This document shows positions 5,911-6,012 of a stretch of DNA of 6,012 nt, piece by piece (the first letter of the stretch is position 1; each line of letters starts with the position of its first letter). The translations under genes were made by a program, and so were the position numbers. The stretch lies in the NCBI GenBank assembly GCA_023453725.1, contig JAEXTB010000117.1:1-6012 (forward strand), given 5' to 3'. The notes under the pieces were generated by a model, which made no database searches, had not been told where the DNA came from, and was given only the letters and a program-made list of their open reading frames with translations. Source of the DNA: Bacillota bacterium. Lineage in GTDB: Bacteria; Bacillota; Clostridia; Christensenellales; CAG-138.

Positions 5911-5939
5911 AAAGAGGCCGAATTGACGGCCTTTTTTTT
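5911..5939 (+). terminator. Rho-independent terminator of the surface-protein gene
   Basis: AGGCCG (5915-5920), loop AATTGA and CGGCCT (5927-5932) form a GC-rich stem followed by a run of eight T (5932-5939). An A-rich stretch before the stem can extend the pairing with the T run, so some activity on the minus strand is possible. It begins 10 bp after the stop codon. Confidence 0.92.
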
Positions 5940-5949
5940 GTGTCTTTGT

Positions 5950-5979
5950 CTAAACAATACTGATATAAACAGTGTTTAG
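5950..5979. repeat. Inverted repeat after the terminator, possible operator of the next gene
   Basis: CTAAACA (5950-5956) and TGTTTAG (5973-5979) are complementary arms around an AT-rich centre, with a second possible pairing of ACTG (5959-5962) with CAGT (5970-5973). It lies beyond the terminator, so it probably belongs to whatever follows. An AGGAG at 5987-5991 has no start codon at a fitting distance before the window ends. Repressor site, small hairpin or chance are all possible. Confidence 0.35.
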
Positions 5980-6012
5980 ATATAACAGGAGCTGCGGCTG
6001 ATATTCGCATAA

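Overview
The window fits a Gram-positive, Firmicutes-type bacterium, probably an anaerobic member of the Clostridia of moderate GC content. The evidence is a secreted protein ending in a sortase-type wall-anchoring signal (IPKTG, membrane segment, Lys tail), purine-rich Shine-Dalgarno sites before every gene, sigma-A-like promoters, and a TetR/ABC-2 exporter operon of a kind common in that group. The species cannot be named from this sequence alone.

The left part (1-1640) is read on the minus strand. A TetR-family repressor gene (895-1527) is followed after 8 bp by the gene for an ABC exporter ATPase (1-886), which runs off the left edge a few codons short of its expected end. The repressor stop codon overlaps the ATPase Shine-Dalgarno. 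Upstream of the repressor is a sigma-A-like promoter carrying two copies of a TTGACY-N5-GGTCAA dyad, one on the -35/spacer and one on the predicted start point. This is the arrangement of a self-repressed efflux operon. The membrane partner is presumably encoded just outside the window.

The middle (1672-2892, minus strand) holds a single alkaline-phosphatase-superfamily gene of the nucleotide pyrophosphatase/phosphodiesterase type. The threonine nucleophile and all expected metal ligands are present, and there is no signal peptide. It has its own promoter with a perfect TATAAT box.

The right part (3162-5900, plus strand) is one large divergent gene for a 912-residue cell-surface protein. In order it has a signal peptide, a beta-helix-type N-terminal region, about eleven GLUG repeats, an InlB-B-like repeat domain, a beta-rich stalk domain and the sorting signal. 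It has a good promoter (3050-3078) and a strong intrinsic terminator (5911-5939), so it is probably a monocistronic unit. After the terminator an inverted repeat (5950-5979) may belong to the control region of the next gene.

The three units appear functionally separate: regulated export, a soluble phosphoesterase and a wall-anchored repeat protein. I did not find a clear undescribed system. The most informative signals are the double operator in the tetR promoter, the modular repeat structure of the surface protein with its recurring cysteine, and the unassigned substrate of the phosphoesterase.
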